NCBI GenBank assembly: GCA_035361075.1
Contig: DAOSBX010000003.1
Coordinates: forward strand, 78,482-142,481
Reading direction: 5' to 3'
Origin: Candidatus Hydrogenedens sp.
GTDB taxonomy: Bacteria; Hydrogenedentota; Hydrogenedentia; Hydrogenedentales; Hydrogenedentaceae
Length of the DNA: 64,000 bases
Shown here: in pieces, positions 7,467 through 16,933 of the stretch
Layout of the letters: each line of letters begins with the position of its first letter
How positions within the stretch are numbered: the first letter of the stretch is position 1
Made by a program: the position numbers and the translations under genes
The notes under the pieces: model-generated
What the model was told of the DNA's origin: nothing
Database searches by the model: none
Seen by the model: only the letters and a program-made list of their open reading frames with translations

Positions 7467-8579
7467 ATGATAGCAACAGAGATAAATAAAGACTATTACT
7501 ATATGCAAAAAGCATTAGAACTTGCGGAAAGAGCAAGAGGAGCTACCTCTCCAAATCCGATGGTAGGTTGTGTTATAGTAAAGAATGGTAAAATTATTGG
7601 TGAAGGGTACCATAAAAAAGCAGGGGATGCTCATGCGGAAATTGTAGCATTAAATAGTGCAAAAGAAGATACGAAACACTCTACCTTCTATATAACCCTT
7701 GAACCATGCAATCATTATGGTAAGACACCTCCATGTGCTCCGAGTATTGTAGAAGCCCGTCCTCATAGAGTGGTTATTGCAATGAAAGACCCTAATCCTC
7801 TTGTTGCGGGCAAAGGCATTGAACTACTTAAAAGTTCAGGAATTGAGGTAGAAGTAGGTATATTAGAAGAATCTGCCCGAAAATTAAATGAGATATATAT
7901 CAAGTACATAACTGATAAGGTTCCTTTTGTTATAGCAAAATGGGCAATGACAATGGACGGTAAAATTGCCACAGTGACAGGAGATTCAAAATATATAAGC
8001 TGTGCAGAATCATTGAAGAAGACACATGAAATAAGAAACAGTGTCGATGCCATCTTGGTTGGTGGACATACTGTTCTTAGGGATAATCCATCATTAACCG
8101 TTCGTTTTTGTGACGTAAAACATAAATCCCCAATTCGAATTATCTTGGATACGAAAGAAGGATTGCGGGATAACTTATTTGTTCTTACAGATAAAAAAGC
8201 ACCAACTTGGATTATTACTCCCTATAACCGCGAGTATGTCAATGCAGATAAAACTATAAAAATTACTAATGAAGAAGATAAATTAGTTTCACTTACAGGA
8301 TTAATAAAAGAACTGGGAAAATATGAGATTACATCGTTACTTATTGAAGGTGGAGGGAAAACGTTGTCATCAGCATTCTCTGAGGGAATAATAGACAAAA
8401 TATATTGCTTTATTTGTCCTCATATCTTTGGTGGAGCAGAGGCTATTACCCCTGTTATGGGGCGAGGAATTGCTAAAAATGTAGATGAATCTATTAAATT
8501 AAAAATAGAGAAGACAACTCATATAGGCACAGATATTTGCATTGAGGCTTATGTTATAAAACAAAAAGGTGTTTCTTAA
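7467..8579 (+). CDS. ribD: Bifunctional riboflavin deaminase/reductase RibD
   Basis: A 370-residue cytoplasmic enzyme of riboflavin synthesis. The N-terminal cytidine-deaminase-like domain has the zinc motif HAE at 56-58 and PCNHYGKTPPC (Cys81 and Cys90). It deaminates the diaminopyrimidine product of GTP cyclohydrolase II. The C-terminal domain (about 150-365) is the NADPH-dependent reductase, with GKIATVTGDSKYIS and LLIEGGG motifs. Length is usual. The ATG at 7467 follows a purine-rich GAAGAAAGAAG site. It is the first gene after the FMN riboswitch and abuts ribE with no gap. Confidence 0.97.
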   Translation: MIATEINKDYYYMQKALELAERARGATSPNPMVGCVIVKNGKIIGEGYHKKAGDAHAEIVALNSAKEDTKHSTFYITLEPCNHYGKTPPCAPSIVEARPHRVVIAMKDPNPLVAGKGIELLKSSGIEVEVGILEESARKLNEIYIKYITDKVPFVIAKWAMTMDGKIATVTGDSKYISCAESLKKTHEIRNSVDAILVGGHTVLRDNPSLTVRFCDVKHKSPIRIILDTKEGLRDNLFVLTDKKAPTWIITPYNREYVNADKTIKITNEEDKLVSLTGLIKELGKYEITSLLIEGGGKTLSSAFSEGIIDKIYCFICPHIFGGAEAITPVMGRGIAKNVDESIKLKIEKTTHIGTDICIEAYVIKQKGVS

Positions 8580-9209
8580 ATGTTTACAGGAATTATTGAA
8601 GAAATAGGAACTATTGTAAAACAAACAAATGAGAAGATAACTATTGAAGCGAAGAAAATCCTTTCTGATGTGTCAATAGGTGCAAGTATCGCAGTAAATG
8701 GAGTTTGTCTTACCGTTACTGAGTATACTTCCACAGCATTTTCAGCCCAACTTTCACCTGAAACAAGGAAAAGAACAACATTATCTAATCTTTATATCCA
8801 TCAGAAAGTTAATTTAGAACGTGCTATGAGTATAAACAGTCGTTTTGGTGGCCATATTGTACTGGGTCACGTAGATGGTATTGGTACCGTCCAAAAAGTT
8901 GTAGACCAGGGAGATTTTTCACTATGGTATTTTAAAGTTCCTGAGAATTTAACAAAATATATTATCCCTAAGGGGTCAATTGCTGTTGATGGTATAAGTC
9001 TAACAGTGGTTGAACTTTTGCAAGATACTTTCTCAGTAGCGATAATCCCTTCAACAAAATTAAATACCAATTTACAATTTTTATCGTCCGGTGATAAAGT
9101 CAACTTAGAAACCGATATTATCGGAAAATATATTGAGAAACTCTTAACCCCATATCGTTCTCAATCGAACATTTCTGAAAGTTTCCTAAAAGAACATGGT
9201 TTTATATAA
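8580..9209 (+). CDS. ribE: Riboflavin synthase, alpha subunit
   Basis: A 209-residue protein with the two tandem lumazine-binding barrels of riboflavin synthase. It starts MFTGIIEEIG and has the diagnostic internal repeat GHVDGIG near residue 97. It performs dismutation of two 6,7-dimethyl-8-ribityllumazine molecules into riboflavin. The MFTGIIEE N-terminus, important for trimer formation in the family, is intact. The start codon immediately follows the ribD stop, consistent with translational coupling. Confidence 0.97.
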   Translation: MFTGIIEEIGTIVKQTNEKITIEAKKILSDVSIGASIAVNGVCLTVTEYTSTAFSAQLSPETRKRTTLSNLYIHQKVNLERAMSINSRFGGHIVLGHVDGIGTVQKVVDQGDFSLWYFKVPENLTKYIIPKGSIAVDGISLTVVELLQDTFSVAIIPSTKLNTNLQFLSSGDKVNLETDIIGKYIEKLLTPYRSQSNISESFLKEHGFI

Positions 9210-9239
9210 CAACAATAAAACATATAAAAGGTAATAAAC

Positions 9240-10430
9240 ATGCTATCACCCTTAGAAGACATTATCAAAGACTTACAAGAAGGAAAAATGATAATTCTTA
9301 TCGACGATGAAGACCGTGAGAATGAAGGTGACCTGGTTATGGCAGCCGAAAAAGTAACACCAGAAGCCATCAATTTTATGGCAAAATACGGGAGAGGGCT
9401 GATTTGTGTCCCTATGTTGCGGGAACGACTTATAGAATTGGACTTGCCACCTATGACTACCAATAACACATCCCCATTTTCTACAGCATTTCATATATCG
9501 TTTGACTCTGCCCATGGTATTACAACGGGAATTAGTGCTTATGACCGTGCTTATAGTATTCGACTGGTAGCAAACCCATCTACGAAAGCAGAAGATTTAG
9601 TTCGACCAGGACATCTTTTCCCATTGTGTGCGAAGGAAGGGGGTGTCCTTGTTCGTGCAGGACAAACAGAAGGCTCTATTGACCTGTTAAAAATGGCAGG
9701 AATGACCCCTGTGTCTGTAATTTGTGAAATTATGAAGGATGACGGTACGATGGCACGTTTACCTGACCTTGAAAGATTTGCGGAAGAGCATGGTTTAAAG
9801 ATTTGCTCAATTGAACAAATTATCCGATACCGTCGTGCTAACGAAAAATTAATTCAACGGGTCGCTGAAGCAAAACTACCAACTCTTTACGGAAACTTTA
9901 AGATTATAATTTATGAAAGCAAGATAGATACATATCAACATATTGCTCTGGTAAAAGGTGATGTGTCAACAGGTGAACCTGTTTTAGTGCGAGTCCATTC
10001 AGAGTGTTTTACAGGTGATGTATTGGGCTCCTTGAGGTGTGATTGCAGAAGCCAATTGCAAGAAGCAATGAAAATGATTGAAAAAGAGGGGAGAGGGGTT
10101 ATCGTTTATATGCGACAAGAAGGACGTGGAATAGGTTTGGCAAACAAAATTAAAGCGTATGCGTTGCAAGACCAAGGTTTAGACACTGTAGAAGCAAATA
10201 AACATCTTGGTTTTGACCCTGACCCAAGAGAGTATGGACTTGGTGCTCAAATTTTAGCAGATTTGGGTGTAAAAGAAATGAAACTTATAACAAATAACCC
10301 AATCAAAAGAGCAGGTTTAGAAGGATATAACTTAAAAGTTGTTGAACGTGTCCCTCTTGTAATACCTCCAAATGAGTATAATAAAGAGTATCTCATGACG
10401 AAAAAAGAAAAGTTAGGACATATTCTATAA
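9240..10430 (+). CDS. ribBA: RibBA: DHBP synthase / GTP cyclohydrolase II
   Basis: A 396-residue bifunctional enzyme. Residues ~1-200 form 3,4-dihydroxy-2-butanone-4-phosphate synthase with the acidic loop DDEDRENEGD at 22-31. Residues ~205-396 form GTP cyclohydrolase II with the zinc site C-x10-CDC in HSECFTGDVLGSLRCDC and the RQEGRGIGL motif. It supplies both precursors of the pathway. Length and domain order match RibBA. The gene lies 30 bases after ribE in the FMN-riboswitch operon. Confidence 0.97.
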   Translation: MLSPLEDIIKDLQEGKMIILIDDEDRENEGDLVMAAEKVTPEAINFMAKYGRGLICVPMLRERLIELDLPPMTTNNTSPFSTAFHISFDSAHGITTGISAYDRAYSIRLVANPSTKAEDLVRPGHLFPLCAKEGGVLVRAGQTEGSIDLLKMAGMTPVSVICEIMKDDGTMARLPDLERFAEEHGLKICSIEQIIRYRRANEKLIQRVAEAKLPTLYGNFKIIIYESKIDTYQHIALVKGDVSTGEPVLVRVHSECFTGDVLGSLRCDCRSQLQEAMKMIEKEGRGVIVYMRQEGRGIGLANKIKAYALQDQGLDTVEANKHLGFDPDPREYGLGAQILADLGVKEMKLITNNPIKRAGLEGYNLKVVERVPLVIPPNEYNKEYLMTKKEKLGHIL

Positions 10431-10462
10431 AAACAAATAAAATAAACTTAAAAGGAAAAAAT

Positions 10463-10738
10463 ATGAATGAAGAACATGACTTAAAAGTTGTCGCTCGGTG
10501 CACGACAGACACTGAAGCAGAATTAATTATTAATCTACTCAATGAAAATGGGATAGAGGCATTTATAGACTCAAACCTCCCTCATTCTGTCTGGCCTGTG
10601 GTTGATGATGCGTTAGTAGTTGTTCGTGATACGGATTTTGAACAGGCAAAACAAATTATTGCGGAATATCAAGAAAACGAAACAATAGATATAGATGATG
10701 AAAATAAAGATAATCACATCAATGAAAAAGGAGAATAA
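10463..10738 (+). CDS. DUF2007-type small protein
   Basis: A 91-residue protein. The LKVVARCTTDTEAELIINLL start, the NGIEAFIDSN strand and the VVVRDTDFEQAKQII segment resemble DUF2007 (putative signal-transducing protein), a small ferredoxin-like fold. The C-terminal 20 residues are acidic. It lies inside the riboflavin operon, 2 bases before ribH. An AAAAGG ribosome site precedes it. No function in flavin metabolism is established, so its place may be incidental or regulatory. Confidence 0.8.
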   Translation: MNEEHDLKVVARCTTDTEAELIINLLNENGIEAFIDSNLPHSVWPVVDDALVVVRDTDFEQAKQIIAEYQENETIDIDDENKDNHINEKGE

Positions 10739-10740
10739 AC

Positions 10741-11214
10741 ATGCCTAAGATTATCCAAGGTAATTTAATTCCCAAGAACAAAAAATTTGGTATTGTAGCA
10801 TCTCGTTTTAACGAGTTTATTGTTCAAAAATTGTTAGACGGAGCTCTGGATGTCTTAAAACGTCACGGTATTTCTGATGAAGACATTACAGTCGTTTGGG
10901 TGCCTGGGTCATTTGAAATACCAGTAATCACTAAGAAAATGGCTCAAATAGGTAAATTTGATGCGATTATCGCATTGGGTTGTGTTATTCGTGGAGGCAC
11001 ACCACACTTTGAATACATTGCAGCAGAAACTACTAAAGGGATAGGACAGGTCTCTTTAGATACAGGAATACCCGTAATTTTTGGGGTACTAACCACAGAT
11101 AGTATTGAACAAGCCATCGAAAGAGCAGGTACAAAAGCTGGGAATAAAGGAGCCCATTCCGCTTTAGCAGCCCTTGAAATGGTTTCACTAATGGAGCAGT
11201 TAAATTCATGCTAA
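10741..11214 (+). CDS. ribH: 6,7-dimethyl-8-ribityllumazine synthase
   Basis: A 157-residue protein of usual length. Motifs include ASRFNEFIV near the N-terminus, VPGSFEIP, ALGCVIRGGTPHFEYI with the family's catalytic-region His, and FGVLTTDSIEQAIERAG with GNKGAHSALAALEM. It condenses the RibBA product DHBP with the pyrimidine from RibD to form lumazine for RibE, and usually forms 60-mer capsids or decamers. The last codons overlap the nusB start. Confidence 0.97.
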   Translation: MPKIIQGNLIPKNKKFGIVASRFNEFIVQKLLDGALDVLKRHGISDEDITVVWVPGSFEIPVITKKMAQIGKFDAIIALGCVIRGGTPHFEYIAAETTKGIGQVSLDTGIPVIFGVLTTDSIEQAIERAGTKAGNKGAHSALAALEMVSLMEQLNSC

Positions 11215-11648
11215 TCGTAAAACAGAGGCGAAAAGCAAGAATTGCAGCTCTACAATTCCTGTTCAGTTTAGAATTTCATCCGCTTGAAGGAGAAGAGGAA
11301 CTTAAATATTTTTGGAAACATAACCCAAATAACAAAACTGCCCGTGTCTATGCTGAAAAAATAATTAAAGGTGTTCTAAATAACAAAGAACAGATCGATG
11401 AAATTATAAAAGAAGCACTGGAAAAATGGTCATTAGACAGGGTTGGATATATCGAACGTGTTATCGTAAGAATTGCAACATACGAAGGTGGAATAGAGAA
11501 GTGTGTTTCCCCTAAAACAGCCATTTCTGAAGCAATTGAACTTGCTCGTATGTTTGGGAGCGAAGATGCTCCAAAATTTGTAAATGGTGTCTTAGATAGG
11601 CTATTTCAATCACAAGGATGGTTGAAAAAAAAGGAAGTAAAAGAATAA
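11208..11648 (+). CDS. nusB: Transcription antitermination factor NusB
   Basis: A 146-residue all-helical protein. It has the RRKARIAALQFLFSLE N-terminal helix, and LDRVGYIERVIVRIATYE and PKTAISEAIELARMFGSEDAPKFVNGVLDRL, the hallmark NusB segments. It binds boxA RNA with NusE in rRNA antitermination. It overlaps ribH by 7 bases. The ribH-nusB pairing is common in bacteria. It would also be under the FMN riboswitch unless an internal promoter exists; none is clear. Confidence 0.95.
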   Translation: MLIVKQRRKARIAALQFLFSLEFHPLEGEEELKYFWKHNPNNKTARVYAEKIIKGVLNNKEQIDEIIKEALEKWSLDRVGYIERVIVRIATYEGGIEKCVSPKTAISEAIELARMFGSEDAPKFVNGVLDRLFQSQGWLKKKEVKE

Positions 11649-11653
11649 TAAAA

Positions 11654-14600
11654 TTAACCACCTACTTGTGGAGTTATTTCACACTTAGGGAGAGCAGACC
11701 TTAACTGTAAGAGCCCTTCATTTGAAATCCCTGTATTTGCCAAATGTAGCCGTTTTAAGTTTTTCATATTCCGTATTCTACCAATACTGAGATTTGTAAT
11801 CTTCGCCTGCTGAATCCATAAATCTTCTATCAGTGGAAATGAATCAAAGACCTCAAACCCTTTGTCTGTTATGTTAGTACTGTAAAGTTTTACCTCCCTT
11901 AAATTCCTCAAATTTTTGAGTTTCAAAAAGCCATTATCTGTAATGCTTGTTTGGACAAGTTGCAAACTCTTTAATCCAGTCAAATGAGCAATATAACCAA
12001 TTTTTTCATCATTTACTCCATATCCCACCATAGATATTGCTTGTAGGTCATTAGGATTTAGATTCGATAGCCATGGTATTTCTTTTACACTATCGATTTC
12101 CATCTGTAGTTTAACTTCTGTATTCTTAGGTATACTGATAGTCCCCTTGGCATCAGTAAACGGTTTCCACTCTGTCTGGGTTTGCCCCCACGGCCGTGTT
12201 AAAATACGTCCTAATGACCTGTTTTCTGGAAATTGAATCGTTCGCTCGGGCAAAGGTGTGTCTTCAGGTAAATCTTCAACGATATTTTTGCAAATGATAT
12301 TCAAATTGGGATATGCCTCTTTTATTTTGTTTAATTTCCCTTCATATACATCATTGTCAATATAAATGGCTGAGAATTTTTGGTTTGATAACCATGTCCA
12401 AATTTCCTCTTGTTGTGGGAGAATTTCAAGTGTTAACGTATTAATTTTATTTAATGTGTCTTGATTCACTTCCTTAAGCCGTGGGAGTAACTCATCACTT
12501 GTTCTCAATTGAATAATCCATTGAGATTCGATTTCAAATTTTCCTTTTGCTTCACCTAAATATTTCCATTTTGTTTTGTCAGGTTCATTTTCTAATTGAT
12601 AATACAAAGTCCCCAAGGGAATGTTTGTTGAAAATATCAATAATCCTTTTTCAACGTTTGGAGGAGTTGCAGGTTTTGCTTCCTCCTTAACTTCAACTTT
12701 TGTTTGTTCTTGAGGAGGTGATGGGGGAATAGTCGGTTGGGCTGGTTCATCTTTTGTAGTAGAAACATTCGTATTTCCTTGTGTAGTTGTTTCTGTTGTA
12801 GGTATGGGTTTTTCTGCGGGACTTCTAAGGAAATAAAAACCGATTCCGCCTATAAGAGCAACAACTACTATCAAAACACCTATAATGGGAATTAGAAAAG
12901 TATTTCTACCTGTTTTTATAGGTACACTGATGCTAATACCCGCAGGTATAGCGTCTGGAATATCTTCTAAACTACTCGGTTCAGGTTTCATTATTTTAGA
13001 AGGAGTTTCGTTTATATCAGGTGTAGAATAAAGTTGTCGTTGTTTTAATTGTTCTAATTCCTGTCGTAATGCTTGTCTTGAAGTTAGCAACATGGAGGTT
13101 TGAGCACGAAGAGCCTCCATCTCACTCATTAATTCTTCTAATTGTTTTTCTTTTTTCAATTTCTCTTCATTAATTCGTGCAATTTCTTGTTCTCGTTCTG
13201 ATAAGGTATGTTGTAGAGAGTTAAGCTGTTCCTTTGCCTTTTCTAATTCGACATTCTTTTCATTCTCTCTATTTTTTAATGACTGAATTTCCTGCTCAAG
13301 GATTTCCTGATGTGTCTGTGCTGAATGTGTTTTTTGATGTAAAGAAACTAATTCCTCTTGTAGTTTTGCAAGGAGTGCCTCTTTTTCTGTTCGCTTCTTT
13401 ATTTCCTCTTTAATAGCATTTTCTTTCTCATTCAGTGAGTCAGATAACTGTTGTAATTTGTCTTGTAACTCAATAAATTCTTTTTCCTTTGATGAGAGTT
13501 TCCTTCGGAATAACGTCAGTTCTTCTTCAATTTTATTTTCAGAATTTGTTGCCTCATGTGCTTTTTCTCGAACCGCATTTAATTCTTCTTGTAATTTCAG
13601 AATTTGTGCAATATATTGTTCCTGAGCTCGTTGTGATTCCTGAACAGCAATTTCCCTTACTCTTAGTTCTTCCTGTAATTCTTTAACTTTATTTTGTGCT
13701 TCTGCCAACGCATTGGTTTTTTCTTGCTCCCCTTGTCGAAGAAGTTCTAATTCTTGAACCATCATCTGTTCTGTTTTTGTATAATGGTCTGCTTTAGAAC
13801 GAAGTTGTTCCAATTCTTGCTGTATCTGTTGAAGATTTTCAGCAGTCATCATACTCCGTTTTTCAGCGTTTTGAAGAAGAGCCTCTCGTTCTGCCAACAT
13901 TTGTTGAACTTTTTCTAATTCACCCCGTGTTGTGTCCAAAGCCTCTTCTTTTTTATGTGTTGTTTGTCGTAATAATTCTATTTCCTTTTGAAGTTGTTGT
14001 TCCGCTTCCAATGCCTGTTTAGCCTGAGATTGGGTCAAACGCATCTCTTCGCGAAGTCGTTCCGCTTCCTTTTTATTCTCTAATGATTGCTGTTCTAATT
14101 TTTGAACCAGCTGTTCTTTTTCCTGTAATTGTTGCTGTAGTTGTTGGAGTGCTCCTCGAGTTTGTTCCAATTCCTTCGATTTTTCCTGCTCTACCTTACG
14201 TAATTCATTTATTTGTTCTTGCAGCTCAGCATGAGATTTTTCCGCATCTTTGGCTTGTTCATGAAGTTTGCCTAATTCTTGTTGTAAGGATTGAACCTGT
14301 TTTTCTCGTTCTTTCTTTTCAATTTCCAGTGACGCAATTTCAGCCTCACGAGATTTTAATGTTGCCTTTAGTTCTTGTAGTTGATTTTGTGCTTTTTGTA
14401 AGGCTTCCTCCTTATTTCGGCTTAATTCTTGAAGTTGTTTTAACTCTGCAAGCAAGTTTGCATGAGATTGTGCAGTTTCTTCCGCTTTCTGATGAAGAGT
14501 GTTTAATTCTGATTCCATCAATGCTATTGTCTTTTCACGCTGTGCACGTTCTAAAGCCGCATTCTGAACCTCCTGCTCTTTATCCTCCAATGATTTCTTT

Positions 14601-15136
14601 AGATTTTTAAGTTCCTCTTGTGCCCTCATCAACTCTTCATTTTTCTTTTGTTCCTGCTCCTTTAACCGTTCTAATTCCTTCGCTAATGCCTTACGTACTG
14701 CCTCCGCTTCTTCCGATTTCTCTTCAAGGTGAATTAATTGACTTTTTAATTCCCTAATTTGTTGTTGTAGTATAACCTTTTCATCAACCTCCTTTTTTTG
14801 TTTATCAATCTCTTCTTTAATTTGATCTAAACGACTTTTGTAATTTGCAATTAATTCACGGAAATATTTCCGTTCCTCTTCATCATAGTGGGCATTAAAC
14901 CAAGATATCCTCTCTTCAAAGTCCGCAATTAATATCTCTAATTCTTTAATTAATGTCGATACTTCATCCCAGTTTTCAATGGCTAACGCTATTTCCGATT
15001 TCAGTAAAAGGACATTGATAAAATTATTAAATTCGGATGGAAGATTATTTATGATTTCATTGGCACGATAAAAATCATGACGGATGAGTAATTCATTAGC
15101 TCTTTTTACGGTTGATTCTAATTCTTCTAAAAGCAT
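11654..15136 (-). CDS. Giant coiled-coil membrane protein with C-terminal LRR-like region
   Basis: A 1160-residue protein. Residues ~100-710 are almost continuous heptad-rich coiled coil (Glu, Gln, Lys, Leu), with repeating LQELxxLRxK-like units. A single membrane helix (IPIIGVLIVVVALIGG) lies near 745-767. A Thr/Pro/Glu linker follows, then a globular region. Near 1045-1145 there are leucine-rich-repeat-like units (LTGLKSLQLVQTSI, LRNLREVKLYSTNI, MKNLKRLHLANTGI). The coiled coil is probably cytoplasmic and the LRR part periplasmic, because no N-terminal signal is visible. Function is unknown; a structural or envelope-tethering role is conceivable. It converges with nusB with a 5-base gap. 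Confidence 0.85.
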   Translation of the reverse strand: MLLEELESTVKRANELLIRHDFYRANEIINNLPSEFNNFINVLLLKSEIALAIENWDEVSTLIKELEILIADFEERISWFNAHYDEEERKYFRELIANYKSRLDQIKEEIDKQKKEVDEKVILQQQIRELKSQLIHLEEKSEEAEAVRKALAKELERLKEQEQKKNEELMRAQEELKNLKKSLEDKEQEVQNAALERAQREKTIALMESELNTLHQKAEETAQSHANLLAELKQLQELSRNKEEALQKAQNQLQELKATLKSREAEIASLEIEKKEREKQVQSLQQELGKLHEQAKDAEKSHAELQEQINELRKVEQEKSKELEQTRGALQQLQQQLQEKEQLVQKLEQQSLENKKEAERLREEMRLTQSQAKQALEAEQQLQKEIELLRQTTHKKEEALDTTRGELEKVQQMLAEREALLQNAEKRSMMTAENLQQIQQELEQLRSKADHYTKTEQMMVQELELLRQGEQEKTNALAEAQNKVKELQEELRVREIAVQESQRAQEQYIAQILKLQEELNAVREKAHEATNSENKIEEELTLFRRKLSSKEKEFIELQDKLQQLSDSLNEKENAIKEEIKKRTEKEALLAKLQEELVSLHQKTHSAQTHQEILEQEIQSLKNRENEKNVELEKAKEQLNSLQHTLSEREQEIARINEEKLKKEKQLEELMSEMEALRAQTSMLLTSRQALRQELEQLKQRQLYSTPDINETPSKIMKPEPSSLEDIPDAIPAGISISVPIKTGRNTFLIPIIGVLIVVVALIGGIGFYFLRSPAEKPIPTTETTTQGNTNVSTTKDEPAQPTIPPSPPQEQTKVEVKEEAKPATPPNVEKGLLIFSTNIPLGTLYYQLENEPDKTKWKYLGEAKGKFEIESQWIIQLRTSDELLPRLKEVNQDTLNKINTLTLEILPQQEEIWTWLSNQKFSAIYIDNDVYEGKLNKIKEAYPNLNIICKNIVEDLPEDTPLPERTIQFPENRSLGRILTRPWGQTQTEWKPFTDAKGTISIPKNTEVKLQMEIDSVKEIPWLSNLNPNDLQAISMVGYGVNDEKIGYIAHLTGLKSLQLVQTSITDNGFLKLKNLRNLREVKLYSTNITDKGFEVFDSFPLIEDLWIQQAKITNLSIGRIRNMKNLKRLHLANTGISNEGLLQLRSALPKCEITPQVGG

Positions 15137-15347
15137 TGAACATTCCTTTTGTTATGTCAATCATATAATTATTATTAATATAATATTTTGTCAATAATAT
15201 TCTCAAAAATTTTGTTTTCTTATATCAATAGTGTATCATATATGTACTTAAAAATTGAATAAAATAGTTTAAATTAAATATTCTATGTTGTATAATGTAT
15301 AATGAACTATATAAAATAAATAAAATTCCATCACCGGGAATGAATAG

Positions 15348-16892
15348 GTGAGTGAACAACCTTACGAAATAATAACGTGTAAGTGTGGGCAGAGAATGCG
15401 GGTTCCTACTTCTGCTCAAGGTAAAGCTTTTAAATGTGTTCGTTGTGGTAATATTGTTTTTTATGGTCAAACGCCAGAGAGTACAAGCCAACCTGGCTTT
15501 AGTGTATCTAAAAGTGTATCAACAGGAGAATTTACTGGAAATTTATCTCAATGGTTAATTAGTTCAGGAATTGTTACTCCTGAAGATATGGAAGAGGCGT
15601 TAGATATTCAGAAAAAACAGGGAGGGTATTTATTAAAGATTTTATATCAAAATTCAAAATTGCCAGAAGAAATGTTATTTGAAATACTATCCCGTACTTC
15701 AGGTGTTCCCAAGATAGACATTCTCCGTATATTTATTGACAAAGAAATTGTAGATTTAGTTCCCAAAAAATTGTGTGAAGATAGGTTTGTTTTTCCCGTT
15801 GATCGTTTAGGAAGAAATTTGACCTTAGCAATGGCATGCCCTATAGATAAAGAGACAATTTTTTTAGTAGAGCAATTAACTCAACTTAGAATAAAACCGA
15901 CATTAGCAAAAGTTAGTGAGATAGAGGAAACAATAAAGAAATATCATAAAGAGAATGTTACAAACATACCATTGTCAATGCCACAAGGTTCTGTATCAGG
16001 TGCAGGAATTAAAGAAAGCAAGATAATAAAAACAAAACCGTCTGTAACTGAATCGCAACCAGCATCAGTTCTACAATTTCCAGAAGAAACAGCAGATAGA
16101 GAAAGAAAATTTGTAGAGCCTGTTTTAGACACCTTAGAATATCTTCCGTTCCCTCCGACGGCTGAACTTGCTTTGAGTATGGTTTTGGAAGATTCAGAAC
16201 CAAATTTGGATGATTTATGCTCCATCTTTTTAGATGACCCATCATTAGCGACCGCTTTACTACGTTGGGTAAATAATCCTGTCATTGCCGAAGAAAAGAA
16301 AATTGGTAATATTTGGACAGCAGTAGCATTATTAGGACCTTATGGCGTACAAATTATGTTGAACCATATGAAAGAAGCACACCAACCTATTTCCGAGTAT
16401 CCTGTGCTTCCAATTAGTGGTAGGTCTAAACTCTGTGCTAAACTTGCAGAAGAATTGGCAAAAAGTTGTCAGAAGGTAAATCCATCCCTTGCATATACTA
16501 CCGCATTGATTCATCAAATAGGAGCCATTGTGTTATATATCGTAGGGCAGGAAGAGTATAAAAGGCTTATGCGAGATGCACTTCCCGAAATACGAATAAG
16601 ACGTGAAATGGAATATTTTACTATTAACCACGCAGTTGCCTCATCCCTTTTAGCCAACCGTTGGAAGTTTCCAGAAATTATAGTTCATGCGTTATGTCAT
16701 TACTTAGAACCATTTAAAGCTCCAGGTAAAGCAAAGGACTTAGCCCATATCCTATTTGTTGCATCTATCGCAGGCTTACATAGTGAAGAATCAGTCCGAG
16801 ATGAAATAATTCAACAAGCATTAAAATTAAGAGAAAAAAGCATCCAATATCTTGGACTCGATGTTAGGGCGGTCGTTAAATCCTTAGGCTAA
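15348..16892 (+). CDS. Zinc-ribbon / MshEN-like / HDOD domain protein
   Basis: A 514-residue protein starting at GTG. Residues ~10-35 form a zinc ribbon (CKCGQRM...CVRCGN). Residues ~55-195 resemble the N-terminal domain of type II/IV secretion ATPases (MshEN), with LVPKKLCEDRFVFPV and LTLAMACPID. MshEN domains can bind c-di-GMP. The HDOD domain occupies about 255-470; its HD-like motifs appear degenerate, as in the family. HDOD proteins act in signalling, motility and stress control. No secretion ATPase domain follows. An AT-rich 210-base region separates it from the divergent coiled-coil gene. Confidence 0.85.
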   Translation: MSEQPYEIITCKCGQRMRVPTSAQGKAFKCVRCGNIVFYGQTPESTSQPGFSVSKSVSTGEFTGNLSQWLISSGIVTPEDMEEALDIQKKQGGYLLKILYQNSKLPEEMLFEILSRTSGVPKIDILRIFIDKEIVDLVPKKLCEDRFVFPVDRLGRNLTLAMACPIDKETIFLVEQLTQLRIKPTLAKVSEIEETIKKYHKENVTNIPLSMPQGSVSGAGIKESKIIKTKPSVTESQPASVLQFPEETADRERKFVEPVLDTLEYLPFPPTAELALSMVLEDSEPNLDDLCSIFLDDPSLATALLRWVNNPVIAEEKKIGNIWTAVALLGPYGVQIMLNHMKEAHQPISEYPVLPISGRSKLCAKLAEELAKSCQKVNPSLAYTTALIHQIGAIVLYIVGQEEYKRLMRDALPEIRIRREMEYFTINHAVASSLLANRWKFPEIIVHALCHYLEPFKAPGKAKDLAHILFVASIAGLHSEESVRDEIIQQALKLREKSIQYLGLDVRAVVKSLG

Positions 16893-16933
16893 ATTAATTA
16901 ACAAAATTGTGTTTACCTACCCTATATATTATT

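Noticed and set aside
14083..14610. 175-codon hydrophobic plus-strand ORF
   Set aside because: It is the antisense frame of the Glu/Gln/Leu-rich coiled coil; antisense of such codons gives Leu, Phe, Val and Ile automatically.
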